DNA of 64,000 bases from Salinimicrobium catena. GTDB lineage: Bacteria; Bacteroidota; Bacteroidia; Flavobacteriales; Flavobacteriaceae. Positions 44,046-54,044 of this stretch are shown here, in pieces. The position numbers and the translations under genes were made by a program. Location of the stretch: NCBI RefSeq assembly GCF_900102915.1, contig NZ_FNGG01000002.1:1-64000 (forward strand), in the 5' to 3' direction. The number at the start of each line of letters is the position of its first letter. The stretch's first letter is position 1. The notes under the pieces are model-generated. The model saw nothing but the letters and a program-made list of their open reading frames with translations. It had not been told where the DNA came from and ran no database searches.

Positions 44046-45144
44046 TTATTCTTCAACTTTTTGACCCATCATCATGAGATAGGATTTAAGGAAACTGTCA
44101 ATGTCACCGTCCATGACGCTGTCCACATTCCCGGTTTCTTCTCCCGTTCTCACATCTTTGACCAGTTTATATGGGTGCATTACGTAGTTCCTGATCTGGG
44201 AGCCCCATTCGATCTTCATTTTTGAATCTTCGATCTCTCTTCGCTGTGCCTGTTGCTTCTGAAGTTCGATCTCGTACAGCTGACTTTTCAACAACTGCAT
44301 GGCTTTGGTCTTGTTGTCCAGCTGTGAGCGGGTCTCCGAATTTTCTATGACGATCCCTGAAGGGGCGTGCCTCAATCGTACGGCGGTTTCCACTTTATTG
44401 ACGTTCTGACCTCCCGCACCCGATGAACGCATGGTCTCCCAGGAAATATCGGCAGGGTTGATCTCTATCTCTATGGATTCGTCGGCCAGCGGATATACAT
44501 AGACCGAAGCAAAAGAAGTGTGTCGTTTAGCGTTGCTATCGAAAGGGGAGATGCGCACCAGTCGATGCACTCCGTTCTCGCCTTTGAGCCATCCAAAAGC
44601 ATATTCCCCTTCTATTTCCAGGGTCACGGTTTTGACTCCGGCTACCTCACCTTCCTGGAAGTTCAGTTCCCGTACTTTAAAACCTCTTTTTTCGGCCCAC
44701 CTTAAGTACATGCGCATCAGCATTTCGGCCCAGTCACAGCTTTCTGTTCCCCCGGCACCGGCGGTTACCTGTAGAACGGCGCTAAGGCTGTCTCCTTCTT
44801 CAGAAAGCATGTTCTTGAATTCCAGATCTTCGATGAGCTGCAACGACTTTTCATGGCGTTCATCAACATCTTCCTGGGTGGCTTCTCCTTCTTTGTAGAA
44901 TTCATAAATGACTTCAAGGTCATCTACAAGCGTGACTGCCTTTTCATAATCATCGACCCACTTCTTTTCAGCGTTGAGCTCTTTAACAAGAATTTCGGCT
45001 TTTTTTGGGTCGTTCCAGAAATCGGGAGCAAGGGTCTTCTCCTGCAGGTTGGTTATCTCTATTTTTTTGGCATCAACGTCAAAGATACCTCCTTAACGCA
45101 ACCAGGCGATCCTTGAGGTTCTTAATAGTGTCTGTATTGACCAT
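44046..45144 (-). CDS. prfB: Peptide chain release factor 2 with programmed +1 frameshift
   Basis: 365 residues after frameshifting. Releases peptides at UGA and UAA. Frame 1 begins at ATG 45144 and meets an in-frame TGA as codon 22 (45081-45079) right after CTT; skipping one T continues as GAC in the frame that ends at 44046. The site reads AGG-AGG-TAT-CTT-TGA-C, the known RF2 signal with an internal Shine-Dalgarno. The body has [19 protein letters not shown] with the catalytic GGQ, and the mid-domain [14 protein letters not shown]. The stop-codon recognition segment is normal in length. This is autoregulation, not a pseudogene. Confidence 0.95.
45074..45093 (-). promoter_or_regulatory. prfB programmed frameshift site
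   Basis: On the minus strand: AGGAGG (45093-45088), TAT, slippery CTT, then TGA (45081-45079) and C. When RF2 is scarce, ribosomes pause at UGA and slip from CUU to UUU, making full-length RF2. Confidence 0.93.
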
Positions 45145-45159
45145 AGGTAAGATTTTAAG

Positions 45160-45167
45160 CAAAAATA
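45160..45167 (-). promoter_or_regulatory. Promoter -7 element for prfB
   Basis: Reads TATTTTTG on the minus strand (TAnnTTTG). Predicted start near 45154, leader about 10 nt. Confidence 0.42.
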
Positions 45168-45238
45168 GAATTTCGGGGGTTTCCTGAAAACTATTTTACG
45201 AATATTTTATAGTTTTAGCTTTCCTTAAAATCCGTCCC

Positions 45239-47638
45239 ATGAAGCTACATTTTTACCTTCTTTTTACTTTTTTCATTTCTTTTAGCCTCCACGCTCAAAT
45301 CACAGATAAGGAGGATCTGGAAAAATATAAAGGTTTCTTCGATTTTTACTACGACGGTTCAGAAGACAAGATATATCTGGAAGTAAAAGACCTGAACGAG
45401 CCGTTCCTGTACACCCATTTTCTTACCACCGGCGTGGGCTCTAACGATGTCGGATTGGACAGGGGGCAGTTGGGCGACGGAGTGATTGTGGAATTCAGGA
45501 AAGCAGGCAACAAACTGCTTTTGGTGCAGCCCAATCAAAAATACAGGGCGCTAACAGATAATTTACAGGAGAAAAAAAGCGTGGAGGAAGCTTTCTCGTT
45601 TTCAGTGCTTTACGGATTTGAGATCAAGGAAAAGAAGGTTAATACCTATATTATTGATCTAACCCCCTTCCTGCTGCAGGATGCCCATGGGGTATCTCAA
45701 AAGATAAGCCGTGGCAAGCATGGAAACTTCAGCCTGGATAAAACCAGAAGCGCGCTTTCCCTGGAGCGCACAGAGGCTTTTCCCGAAAATGTTGAATTTG
45801 AAGCCCTGCTGACTTTTAGCGGGGAAGCCAAAAGTTCGACCTTAAGAGAAGTTTTGCCGGACCGCAGCAGCCTTTCTGTACTACAGCATCATTCCTTTGT
45901 GAAACTACCTGATGACAATTACCAAAAGAGGATCTTCGATCCTCGCAGCGGGGCTATTCCTATTGCGTATTACGATTATGCAGCTCCTGTTCACGAACCT
46001 ATTTTAAAAAGGTTTGCCATTCGCCACAGGCTTGAGAAGAAAGATCCAGGTGCAGCTGTGAGCGAACCGGTAGAGCCTATTGTTTACTACCTTGATCCGG
46101 GAACCCCAGAACCGGTGCGATCGGCATTATTGGATGGAGCCCGCTGGTGGAATGAGGCCTTTGAGAATATTGGTTATAAAAATGCCTTCCAGGTGAAGAT
46201 CTTGCCCAAAGACGCCGATCCGCTTGATGTTCGCTACAATGTCATCCAGTGGGTTCACCGTTCAACCAGGGGATGGAGTTATGGAGCAAGTGTGGTAGAT
46301 CCGCGAACGGGCGAGATCATAAAAGGCCATGTAAGCCTGGGAAGTCTGCGCATTCGGCAGGATTTCTTGATCGCCCAGGCTCTCATAAACAAACCTTTTG
46401 AAGAAAATGATGAGAACCATGAAAAGATGCTGGAGATGGCCCTGGCCAGGATCAGGCAGCTTTCTGCCCACGAGGTAGGTCATACCCTTGGCTTTGCCCA
46501 CAATTTCGCGGCCAGTGTGAATGCCCGTGCCTCAGTGATGGATTATCCTCACCCTCAGTTTAGATTGAAAGATGGAAAAATCGATATGACTGAAGCTTAC
46601 GATACCGGCATTGGAGAGTGGGACAAGGTGACGGTGAAATACAGCTACGCTGATGTTCCTGAAAATATTTCGGAAAGGGCATTTTTGAACAAGGTTATTT
46701 CCGAAGCAACAGCGAATGGATTGCAATTCATTACAGATAGTGATGCCCGTGCTTCGGGAGGAGCGCATGTCAATGCCCATTTATGGGATAACGGAAAAAG
46801 CGCAGTTGAGGAGCTGGAAGATGTTTTGGAAGTGAGAAAAGTGGCTATTCAGAATTTTTCCGAAGATAATATTAGGACCAATGAGCCTTTCTCTGTGCTG
46901 GAAGATGTTTTTGTTCCATTGTATTTCCTGCACCGGTATCAAACTGAAGCGGCTGTTAAGTTAATTGGCGGGCTGGATTATAATTATGCCGTAAAAGGAG
47001 GGGAGGAAGATACTTTTCAGGTGCTGGAAAAGCGGCTTCAAAAAGAGGCTTTAGAGGAGGTGTTGCACACGCTTTCTGCGGAAGTGCTGGCCATTCCAAA
47101 AGAAAAACTTGATCTTTTCCCGCCGCGTGCCTACCGATACGCTAGAAGTAGGGAATCTTTTCAATCAAATACAGGAGTGGCCTTTGATGCCCTGGGCGCA
47201 GCGGCTACAGCCAGTGAATTTACCCTAAGTTTGCTTTTGCATCCCGAAAGGGCTGCCAGGCTGGTGCAGCAAAATGCGATCTATCCTGATCAACCCGGCC
47301 TGAGGGAAGTACTTGAAAAGCTGGTTTCAGGAACCATTCAGAAAACAAAAAAAGATGAATACCTTCAAAAAGTGCAGAACAGCATCAATTTTAATGTGCT
47401 GCAGCATTTGATGGCCCTGGCCGTCAATGATAATTCCATTCCGCAGGTAAAGGCTGAAACCAATAAGGTGATCAACGACCTGGAGGCTTGGCTTGAAAGA
47501 AATCCCAATGTGATCCACCAGCAGATGTTGCTGGAGATAGAGAACTTCCGCAGAGATCCTGCTGCCTATAAAGTACAACCCATAGCACCTAAAATTCCTG
47601 ATGGTTCGCCGATTGGAAGCATTATGTGTGAGGGATAA
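45239..47638 (+). CDS. Secreted zinc-dependent metalloprotease (DUF5117/DUF5118 type)
   Basis: 799 residues with a signal peptide (to SLHAQ). The zinc site is HEVGHTLGFAH near 411-421, the metzincin-like HEXXHxxGxxH form, followed by SVMDYPHPQ in the place of a Met-turn. N-terminal parts (VEFRKAGNKLLLVQPN, ARWWNEAFENIGYKNAFQVK) match the DUF5117 and protease regions of large Bacteroidota zinc peptidases. Likely periplasmic or outer-membrane associated; substrates unknown. The threonine aldolase gene follows after 16 nt. Confidence 0.9.
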   Translation: MKLHFYLLFTFFISFSLHAQITDKEDLEKYKGFFDFYYDGSEDKIYLEVKDLNEPFLYTHFLTTGVGSNDVGLDRGQLGDGVIVEFRKAGNKLLLVQPNQKYRALTDNLQEKKSVEEAFSFSVLYGFEIKEKKVNTYIIDLTPFLLQDAHGVSQKISRGKHGNFSLDKTRSALSLERTEAFPENVEFEALLTFSGEAKSSTLREVLPDRSSLSVLQHHSFVKLPDDNYQKRIFDPRSGAIPIAYYDYAAPVHEPILKRFAIRHRLEKKDPGAAVSEPVEPIVYYLDPGTPEPVRSALLDGARWWNEAFENIGYKNAFQVKILPKDADPLDVRYNVIQWVHRSTRGWSYGASVVDPRTGEIIKGHVSLGSLRIRQDFLIAQALINKPFEENDENHEKMLEMALARIRQLSAHEVGHTLGFAHNFAASVNARASVMDYPHPQFRLKDGKIDMTEAYDTGIGEWDKVTVKYSYADVPENISERAFLNKVISEATANGLQFITDSDARASGGAHVNAHLWDNGKSAVEELEDVLEVRKVAIQNFSEDNIRTNEPFSVLEDVFVPLYFLHRYQTEAAVKLIGGLDYNYAVKGGEEDTFQVLEKRLQKEALEEVLHTLSAEVLAIPKEKLDLFPPRAYRYARSRESFQSNTGVAFDALGAAATASEFTLSLLLHPERAARLVQQNAIYPDQPGLREVLEKLVSGTIQKTKKDEYLQKVQNSINFNVLQHLMALAVNDNSIPQVKAETNKVINDLEAWLERNPNVIHQQMLLEIENFRRDPAAYKVQPIAPKIPDGSPIGSIMCEG

Positions 47639-47654
47639 TTTAAATAAAATCAAT

Positions 47655-48683
47655 ATGAAAGAAATAGATCTAAGAAGTGATACGGTGACCAAACCTACCA
47701 CTGGCATGCTGCAGGCCATTATGAGCGCAGAGGTGGGAGACGACGTATATAAAGAGGACCCGACGGTAAATGAACTGGAGCAGAAACTGGCAAAAATGTT
47801 CGGGATGGATGAGGCTCTGTTCTTCCCGACCGGAAGCATGGCTAACCAGGCCGCCATTAAGTTGCACACTCAGCCGGCAGAACAGCTTATCTGCGATAAA
47901 TGGGCGCATGTGTTCAATTACGAAGGCGGCGGAGCCTCCTTCAACAGCGGGGTTTCCTGTAAACTTGTAGACGGGGACCGCGGAATGATCACTGCCGAAC
48001 AGGTGGAGGAAAATATCAATCCACCCGATTTTTACCATAGCCCGCTGACGACTCTCGTTTGCCTGGAAAATACTACCAATAAAGGCGGGGGAGCCTGTTA
48101 TGACCTGAAGGAGATCAAAAAGATCAAAAAGGTATGTGATAAGCATAACCTGGGATTGCACCTGGATGGGGCCCGACTTTTCAATGCTTTGGTGGCAAAG
48201 AAAGAAGATCCAAGAGATTACGGGAAGATATTCGATACCATCTCTGTGTGTTTGTCAAAAGGCCTGGGGACGCCCATGGGATCTGTGCTTATTGGGAATA
48301 AAAAGGTCATGAAAAATGCCATGCGGGTAAGAAAAGTTCTGGGTGGCGGTATGCGGCAGATAGGGTTTATGGCTGCGGCAGGGATCTATGCCCTGGATAA
48401 TCACGTGGAGCGATTGGCACAGGACCACAAAAGAGCTTCAGAGATCGGAGAGGTCCTGCGGGGACAGGCTTACGTGAACGAAGTGGAGCCGGTAGAAACC
48501 AATATCGTAATATTTTACCTGCAGAATGCTTCAGATGAAGCTAAGTTCATGAAAAAGCTTCAGGAAGAAAAGATAAGGATCAGCAACATGGGGCAGGGTA
48601 AATTAAGGATCGTGACCCATTTAGACTATTCCGAAGAAATGCACCAGAGATTTCTTGAAGTGCTGCGATCGGTAAAGCTGTAA
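47655..48683 (+). CDS. ltaE: Low-specificity L-threonine aldolase
   Basis: 342 residues, fold-type I PLP enzyme cleaving L-threonine/allo-threonine to glycine and acetaldehyde. Seen are the start DLRSDTVTKPT, HLDGARLFNALVA and the Schiff-base lysine in CLSKGLGTPMGS (K near 202). I used ATG 47655 (MKEIDLRSD), which gives the standard start; ATG 47601 overlaps the protease gene. A bidirectional terminator follows. Confidence 0.93.
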   Translation: MKEIDLRSDTVTKPTTGMLQAIMSAEVGDDVYKEDPTVNELEQKLAKMFGMDEALFFPTGSMANQAAIKLHTQPAEQLICDKWAHVFNYEGGGASFNSGVSCKLVDGDRGMITAEQVEENINPPDFYHSPLTTLVCLENTTNKGGGACYDLKEIKKIKKVCDKHNLGLHLDGARLFNALVAKKEDPRDYGKIFDTISVCLSKGLGTPMGSVLIGNKKVMKNAMRVRKVLGGGMRQIGFMAAAGIYALDNHVERLAQDHKRASEIGEVLRGQAYVNEVEPVETNIVIFYLQNASDEAKFMKKLQEEKIRISNMGQGKLRIVTHLDYSEEMHQRFLEVLRSVKL

Positions 48684-48694
48684 CAGCAGAAAAC

Positions 48695-48742
48695 AAAAAA
48701 AGGCCGGTCAAAAATGCAGTTTTTTGACCGACCTTTTTTTTT
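48695..48742. terminator. Bidirectional terminator between ltaE and the YbaB gene
   Basis: Long stem with one mismatch: A-run plus GGCCGGTCAAAAA (from 48695) pairs with TTTTTTGACCGACC plus T-run (to 48742), loop TGCAG. Serves the two convergent genes. Confidence 0.88.
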
Positions 48743-48753
48743 GGGCTGATAAA

Positions 48754-49080
48754 TTACTTCAGCATATCGTTCATTCCCGGAATGTCGGGCATGCCTTCCT
48801 TTGCAACGGCAGCCAGTTCGGCTTCGTTCACTTCGGTGGCTTTCTTAACGGCTTTGTTAAGGGTAAGGATCAGGTAATCTTCCAGCTGCTCCTTGTCTTC
48901 CAACAGTTCGTCTGCAATGTTGATGCTCTTGATCTCCCTGTTGGCGGTGATGGTGACCTTTAGCAAACCGTCGCTGGACTGCTCGTCAAGAAGGACGGTA
49001 TTTAATCGTTCTTTGGTTTCCTCAACTTTCTTTTGGGTCTCTTTGATCTTATTCATCATGCCCATCATATCTCCAAACAT
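48754..49080 (-). CDS. YbaB/EbfC family nucleoid-associated protein
   Basis: 108 residues. The start [21 protein letters not shown], the strand segment [17 protein letters not shown] and the C-terminal DIPGMNDML are typical of YbaB. Dimeric DNA-binding protein. In many bacteria the gene sits beside dnaX and recR, but here it is alone, between convergent ltaE and a divergent S9 peptidase gene. Confidence 0.92.
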   Translation of the reverse strand: MFGDMMGMMNKIKETQKKVEETKERLNTVLLDEQSSDGLLKVTITANREIKSINIADELLEDKEQLEDYLILTLNKAVKKATEVNEAELAAVAKEGMPDIPGMNDMLK

Positions 49081-49106
49081 AGTATTCTTTTTAAATTGTA
49101 ATACAA

Positions 49107-49114
49107 CAAAAATA
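49107..49114 (-). promoter_or_regulatory. Promoter -7 element for the YbaB gene
   Basis: Reads TATTTTTG on the minus strand. Predicted start near 49101, leader about 21 nt. Confidence 0.42.
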
Positions 49115-49175
49115 CCAAAATAGACCTTACGCTTAACCGATGTGCCGTGTTTTAAGTTTTCTTTATTAGAAATCT

Positions 49176-49183
49176 TACCTTTG
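49176..49183 (+). promoter_or_regulatory. Promoter -7 element for the S9 peptidase gene
   Basis: TACCTTTG, the same octamer as at rnpB. Predicted start near 49189, leader about 17 nt. Confidence 0.5.
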
Positions 49184-49205
49184 TCGCTGGTTAAAAATTG
49201 AGAAA

Positions 49206-51275
49206 ATGAAAGTTGCCGAAAAAGAGATCATTCCCCCAAAAGCCAAAAAATCACCCGTAAAGCTTGAGAAGCATGGAGATGGAAGGATAGATAATTATTT
49301 CTGGCTAAGGGAAAGGGACAATCCTGAAGTGATCGATTACCTGAACCGGGAAAATTACTATAACGAAAAAATGACCGCCCATACAAAGGGCCTTCAGGAG
49401 AACCTTTTTGAGGAAATGAAAGGGCGCATCAAGGAAGATGATTCTTCTGTTCCTTATAAACTCAATGGTTACTGGTATATCACCCGCTATGAAACCGGGA
49501 AGGATTACCCGATATACTCCCGGAAAAAGGAAACTTTAGATGCCCCCGAAGAGATCCTTTTTGACGTAAACGAGATGGCAAAAGGTTATGATTATTACCG
49601 TCTTGGCGGCCTCAATGTTAGTCCCGACAACAAGCTCATTGCCTTTGCCGTGGATACCGTGAGCCGCAGAAAATATACCATACAGATCAAGAACCTCGAA
49701 ACCGGGGAGATACTTCCGGTGAAGATCAAGACCACTACCGGCGGGTCTACCTGGGCAAATGACAATAAAACCCTTTTTTACGCCCGTAAAGATGAGGAAA
49801 CGCTTAGGAGTGATAAGATCTATAAACACAGGCTTGGAACAGACCCAAAGCAGGATGAGCTGGTTTTCTTTGAGGAAGATGAGGCTTTTCATACGTATGT
49901 GTATAAATCAAAATCTGACAAATACCTCATTATAGGATCTGATAGTACGCTTACCTCTGAATACCGGTTCCTTGATGCCGATGATCCCGATGGAACCTTC
50001 AGGGTGGTACAGCCCAGGATAAGGGGAGTGGAATACAGTATCTCGCATTACCAGGATCATTTTTATATACTTACCAATAAAGACGGGGCTACAAACTTTA
50101 AGCTGATGAAAACTCCTGTGACGGCAACCGGCCAGGAGAATTGGGTTGATGTGATCGCCCAACGTGACGAAGTGCTGCTGGAGGACATAGACCTTTTTAA
50201 GGAATACCTGGTAGTGAGCGAAAGAAGTGATGGTCTTAACAAGATCTACATAAGCAGATGGGATGGTTCTGACGGCTATTTCCTTCCCTTTGATAACGAA
50301 ACCTACACCGCCTATACCGGAACCAATCCTGATTTTGACACAGACATCCTTCGCTATACCTATAATTCCCTTACCACTCCCACGCAGGTTGTAGATTTCA
50401 ACATGAAGACCCGGGAAAAGGAGGTGAAAAAGGAGCAGGAAGTGCTTGGAGGGAAATTCAGAAAAGAGAATTACGTTTCTGAACGCATCTGGGCTACAGC
50501 CCGTGATGGAGAGAAAATTCCAATGACCCTGGTGCACAGGAAAGGTCTGAAGAAGGATGGAACAAATCCGGTGTTGCAATATGCCTATGGTTCTTATGGT
50601 TCTACCATAGACCCTTATTTTTCCACGGCCAGATTAAGTCTTCTGGACAGGGGGTTCATCTTTGTGCTCGCCCACATTAGGGGAGGAGAGTACATGGGCA
50701 GGAACTGGTATGAGGAAGGAAAGCTGCTGAAAAAGAAAAACACCTTCACCGATTTTGTGGACTGCTCAAAACACTTGATCAGTGAAAAATATACTTCTCC
50801 AGAGCATCTTTATGCCAGCGGAGGTTCTGCAGGGGGGATGCTGATGGGCGTGGTTGCGAACATTGCCCCGCAACTTTATAACGGGATCATCGCTGCTGTG
50901 CCCTTTGTTGATGTGGTGACCACTATGCTTGATGAGACCATTCCTCTTACCACGGGCGAATATGACGAGTGGGGAAATCCAAATATTCCGGAATATTATG
51001 AATACATGAAATCCTACTCCCCATACGATAACGTGGTGGCGCAGGATTATCCCAACATGCTGGTCACTACCGGGCTTCATGATTCGCAGGTGCAATACTG
51101 GGAACCTGCCAAATGGGTGGCCAAGTTAAGAGAGCTTAAAACAGATGACAATAAGTTGCTGTTCCACACCAATATGGAGGCAGGACACGGAGGTGCATCC
51201 GGGCGTTTTGAGGCACTCAAAGAGGTCGCCGAAGAGTATGCTTTTCTGCTGGATTTGGAAGGAATTGACCAATAA
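49206..51275 (+). CDS. S9 family oligopeptidase (oligopeptidase B-like)
   Basis: 689 residues with an N-terminal beta-propeller (about 80-410) and a C-terminal alpha/beta-hydrolase domain. The active-site serine is in GGSAGG (S near 541), preceded by [13 protein letters not shown] and [17 protein letters not shown]; the catalytic His is in [11 protein letters not shown]. This layout and the opening [20 protein letters not shown] fit oligopeptidase B (protease II), which cleaves short peptides after basic residues. No signal peptide is visible, so probably cytoplasmic. It appears to be a single gene. Confidence 0.92.
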   Translation: MKVAEKEIIPPKAKKSPVKLEKHGDGRIDNYFWLRERDNPEVIDYLNRENYYNEKMTAHTKGLQENLFEEMKGRIKEDDSSVPYKLNGYWYITRYETGKDYPIYSRKKETLDAPEEILFDVNEMAKGYDYYRLGGLNVSPDNKLIAFAVDTVSRRKYTIQIKNLETGEILPVKIKTTTGGSTWANDNKTLFYARKDEETLRSDKIYKHRLGTDPKQDELVFFEEDEAFHTYVYKSKSDKYLIIGSDSTLTSEYRFLDADDPDGTFRVVQPRIRGVEYSISHYQDHFYILTNKDGATNFKLMKTPVTATGQENWVDVIAQRDEVLLEDIDLFKEYLVVSERSDGLNKIYISRWDGSDGYFLPFDNETYTAYTGTNPDFDTDILRYTYNSLTTPTQVVDFNMKTREKEVKKEQEVLGGKFRKENYVSERIWATARDGEKIPMTLVHRKGLKKDGTNPVLQYAYGSYGSTIDPYFSTARLSLLDRGFIFVLAHIRGGEYMGRNWYEEGKLLKKKNTFTDFVDCSKHLISEKYTSPEHLYASGGSAGGMLMGVVANIAPQLYNGIIAAVPFVDVVTTMLDETIPLTTGEYDEWGNPNIPEYYEYMKSYSPYDNVVAQDYPNMLVTTGLHDSQVQYWEPAKWVAKLRELKTDDNKLLFHTNMEAGHGGASGRFEALKEVAEEYAFLLDLEGIDQ

Positions 51276-51290
51276 TTAAAATATTTGACT

Positions 51291-51298
51291 TAAATTTG
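51291..51298 (+). promoter_or_regulatory. Promoter -7 element for the cysteine-synthase-like gene
   Basis: TAAATTTG matches TAnnTTTG. Predicted start near 51304 gives a leader of about 60 nt, longer than most in this window. Confidence 0.42.
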
Positions 51299-51363
51299 CT
51301 GCGTTTTGTAATCGTGTTTGGTGATTTCCTAACAAGCAGGATTATTGTAGATAACTTCAATTT

Positions 51364-52404
51364 ATGAGAGAGGATTTACAGGTATTCGATAACGTGTTGC
51401 AGTTAATAGGTAACACCCCCCTTATCAAGTTAAACAGGATCACTCAGGATTTCAAAGGTGATTTCTTCGCCAAAGTAGAAGCCTTTAATCCCGGACACTC
51501 CACCAAAGATAGAATTGCACTTTACATTATAGAAGAAGCCGAGAAAAAAGGCATTCTTAAACCCGGGGATACCATTATTGAAACCACTTCAGGTAATACT
51601 GGTTTTAGTATCGCAATGGTGAGCATCATAAAAGGTTATGACTGCATCCTTGCGGTAAGCTCCAAGTCCTCACAAGATAAGATAGATATGCTGCGCTCAA
51701 TGGGAGCAAAGGTTTATGTTTGTCCGGCGCACGTGTCGGCAGATGATCCTCGTTCATATTATCAGGTTGCAAAGAGAATGCACGACGAGATAAAGGGTTC
51801 GGTATATATCAACCAATACTTCAATGAGCTTAATATCGAAGCTCATATCAAATCTACAGGACCTGAGATCTGGAAACAGACCGAAGGAAAGATCACTCAC
51901 CTTGTAGCCTGTAGCGGAACCGGCGGAACCATTTCTGGAACTGCGAAATACCTGAAGGAACAGAATCCCGATATCCGAATTATTGGAATTGACGCTTATG
52001 GTTCTGTGCTGAAGAAATACCATGAAACCGGGGAGTTCGATTCTGCGGAGATCTATCCGTACAGGATAGAAGGCCTTGGAAAAAACCTTATCCCAACCGC
52101 CACAGATTTTGAAAGCATAGACAAATTCATCAAGGTGACCGATGAGGACAGTGCCCATACTGCACGGGAAATCGCCAAGACCGAAGGTCTTTTTGTAGGG
52201 TACACCAGCGGTGCTGCCGTACAGGGGGTGAAGCAACTTGCCGAAGAAGGAGAGTTTGACGAAAACAGTCGGGTGGTTGTTATCTTCCCAGACCATGGTT
52301 CGCGCTACATGAGCAAGGTCTACAGTGACGAGTGGATGAACGAACAGGGCTTCTTTGACAGCAAACACGAAAAGACCACCAACAGGATCGAATTCGTAAA
52401 ATAG
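51364..52404 (+). CDS. Cysteine synthase-like PLP enzyme; candidate cysteate synthase
   Basis: 346-residue fold-type II PLP enzyme of the CysK/CBS family. Visible are the start [14 protein letters not shown], the Schiff-base lysine K48 in [11 protein letters not shown], the substrate loop [12 protein letters not shown] and the phosphate loop [13 protein letters not shown]. The lysine motif differs from the common GGSVKDR, and there are no C-terminal CBS domains. Alone it could be cysteine synthase or cystathionine beta-synthase. The next gene on the strand is SPT-like, which makes a role in cysteate synthesis for capnine lipids attractive (inference). PLP would come from the pdxH pathway. Confidence 0.88.
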   Translation: MREDLQVFDNVLQLIGNTPLIKLNRITQDFKGDFFAKVEAFNPGHSTKDRIALYIIEEAEKKGILKPGDTIIETTSGNTGFSIAMVSIIKGYDCILAVSSKSSQDKIDMLRSMGAKVYVCPAHVSADDPRSYYQVAKRMHDEIKGSVYINQYFNELNIEAHIKSTGPEIWKQTEGKITHLVACSGTGGTISGTAKYLKEQNPDIRIIGIDAYGSVLKKYHETGEFDSAEIYPYRIEGLGKNLIPTATDFESIDKFIKVTDEDSAHTAREIAKTEGLFVGYTSGAAVQGVKQLAEEGEFDENSRVVVIFPDHGSRYMSKVYSDEWMNEQGFFDSKHEKTTNRIEFVK

Positions 52405-52597
52405 CTTTCTTCAGCTTACATTACCTCTCCAAGTTTTTTTGGCACTGCTTATGCGGGAATAGTTTCTTAAATTTTTCCCTTTTAAGTAGATCTTTCTGCC
52501 CTGATTTCTGAAAAAGGATTTAGTGTTAAATTATGTATGAAGAGGTGTTTTTCAGCGTTCTGAGGGAAAACAAATTATGAGGTTGTTATTAATTTAT

Positions 52598-52605
52598 TAC
52601 TTTTG
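52598..52605 (+). promoter_or_regulatory. Promoter -7 element for the SPT-like gene
   Basis: TACTTTTG matches TAnnTTTG. Predicted start near 52611, leader about 18 nt. It implies the SPT-like gene can be transcribed apart from its upstream partner. Confidence 0.5.
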
Positions 52606-52628
52606 CAGTAAGTTAAAAAAATTATAAA

Positions 52629-53888
52629 ATGGCAGATTTATTTGACAAGATATACAAGGATAAAGGACCATTAGGAAAATGGGCAGAACAGGCCGAAGGC
52701 TACTTCGTTTTCCCAAAACTGGAAGGTCCTATTTCTAACCGAATGAAGTTTAGAGGTCAGGATGTCATTACCTGGAGTATCAATGACTACCTGGGATTGG
52801 CTAACCATCCGGAAGTGCGAAAGGTGGATGCCGAAGCTGCCGCAAAATACGGTTCAGCCTATCCAATGGGAGCCAGGATGATGAGCGGGCATACAGATCT
52901 GCACGAGAAACTTCAGGATGAATTGGCATCATTTGTAAGTAAAGAAGCTGCTTATTTGCTGAACTTTGGGTACCAGGGGATGGTTTCTACCATTGATGCC
53001 CTTGTTTCAAAGAAGGATGTTATTGTTTATGACGTAGATGCGCACGCTTGTATCATTGACGGGGTGCGTCTTCACCTGGGGCAAAGATTCACCTATAAGC
53101 ATAATGACCTGGAGAGTATTGAAAAGAACCTGCAAAGAGCAGAGAAGATCGTAGAGCAGACCGGGGGAGGTATCCTGGTGATCTCTGAAGGGGTTTTCGG
53201 AATGCGTGGAGAGCAGGGGAAACTTAAAGAGATCGTAGCGCTTAAGGAAAAGTACGATTTCCGTCTGTTCGTTGATGACGCTCACGGATTTGGAACTCTT
53301 GGAGCTACCGGTGCTGGAGCAGGAGAGGAGCAGGGAGTTCAGGATGGAATAGATGTGTACTTTGCTACTTTTGCCAAATCTTTGGCGAGTACGGGAGCTT
53401 TTATTGCAGCCGATAAGGAGATCATTGACTACTTGAAATACAATTTGCGTTCCCAAATGTTTGCGAAATCCCTTCAAATGCAATTGGTTGTTGGAGCATT
53501 GAAACGTCTGGAGATGCTTCGTACCATGCCAGAGCTTAAAGAGAAGCTATGGGAGAACGTGAATGCCCTTCAAAGGGGACTTAAAGAAAGAGGTTTTGAT
53601 ATTGGAACTACCCAAAGTTGTGTGACTCCGGTTTACCTTAAAGGAAGTATTCCTGAAGCTATGGCTTTAGTAAAGGACCTAAGGGAAAATCACGGAATCT
53701 TCTGTTCAATCGTGGTGTACCCGGTAATTCCGAAGGGACTTATCTTGCTTAGATTGATCCCAACCGCAACTCACACCCTTGAAGACGTGGAGGAAACACT
53801 TAGAGCATTTGCCGCAATACGCGAGCGTCTTGAAAATGGTACTTACAAAAGACTTTCTGCAGGCGTAGCTGCTGCAATGGAAAAATAA
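52629..53888 (+). CDS. Alpha-oxoamine synthase, SPT-like; candidate cysteate fatty-acyltransferase
   Basis: 419-residue fold-type I PLP enzyme that should join an amino acid to an acyl thioester with loss of CO2. Seen are INDYLGLANHPEV, ARMMSGHTDLHEKLQ, VYDVDAHACIIDG, FVDDAHGFGTLG and the lysine motif TFAKSLAS (K250). The lysine motif resembles serine palmitoyltransferase more than 2-amino-3-ketobutyrate CoA ligase (usually TLGKALGG). In Flavobacterium and relatives an enzyme of this class makes 3-ketocapnine from cysteate. The upstream cysteine-synthase-like gene supports that role. Sphingolipid synthesis from serine remains an alternative. A strong terminator follows. Confidence 0.9.
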   Translation: MADLFDKIYKDKGPLGKWAEQAEGYFVFPKLEGPISNRMKFRGQDVITWSINDYLGLANHPEVRKVDAEAAAKYGSAYPMGARMMSGHTDLHEKLQDELASFVSKEAAYLLNFGYQGMVSTIDALVSKKDVIVYDVDAHACIIDGVRLHLGQRFTYKHNDLESIEKNLQRAEKIVEQTGGGILVISEGVFGMRGEQGKLKEIVALKEKYDFRLFVDDAHGFGTLGATGAGAGEEQGVQDGIDVYFATFAKSLASTGAFIAADKEIIDYLKYNLRSQMFAKSLQMQLVVGALKRLEMLRTMPELKEKLWENVNALQRGLKERGFDIGTTQSCVTPVYLKGSIPEAMALVKDLRENHGIFCSIVVYPVIPKGLILLRLIPTATHTLEDVEETLRAFAAIRERLENGTYKRLSAGVAAAMEK

Positions 53889-53910
53889 GATCTGAAAATG
53901 ATTTTAAAGA

Positions 53911-53937
53911 GTCCCCGAGAGATCGGGGATTTTTTTT
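53911..53937 (+). terminator. Intrinsic terminator after the SPT-like gene
   Basis: Perfect 7-bp stem TCCCCGA (53912-53918) / TCGGGGA (53923-53929), loop GAGA, then T8. Confidence 0.9.
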
Positions 53938-54044
53938 GCTCTTTTCAGAAAGGAGGGTTATCCAGGTTTATAATAAGTTTAATAAAATTTACCTCAGTGA
54001 ATCGTAATTTATAATAGCAGAAATCAGCATAAAATCAAACAGTT

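Noticed and set aside
44046-44843. prfB as a truncated gene beginning with an internal TTG, or as a frameshifted pseudogene
   Set aside because: The upstream frame to 45144 carries the canonical RF2 frameshift site, and both parts join to a normal-length RF2.
49908-50579. 223-codon minus-strand ORF inside the S9 peptidase gene
   Set aside because: Opposite-strand shadow; the peptidase frame has full motifs and normal length.
51754-52368. 204-codon minus-strand ORF inside the cysteine-synthase-like gene
   Set aside because: Opposite-strand shadow without motifs.
52629-53888. Assignment as 2-amino-3-ketobutyrate CoA ligase (kbl)
   Set aside because: The lysine motif and flanking sequence are SPT-like, and no threonine dehydrogenase gene is adjacent.
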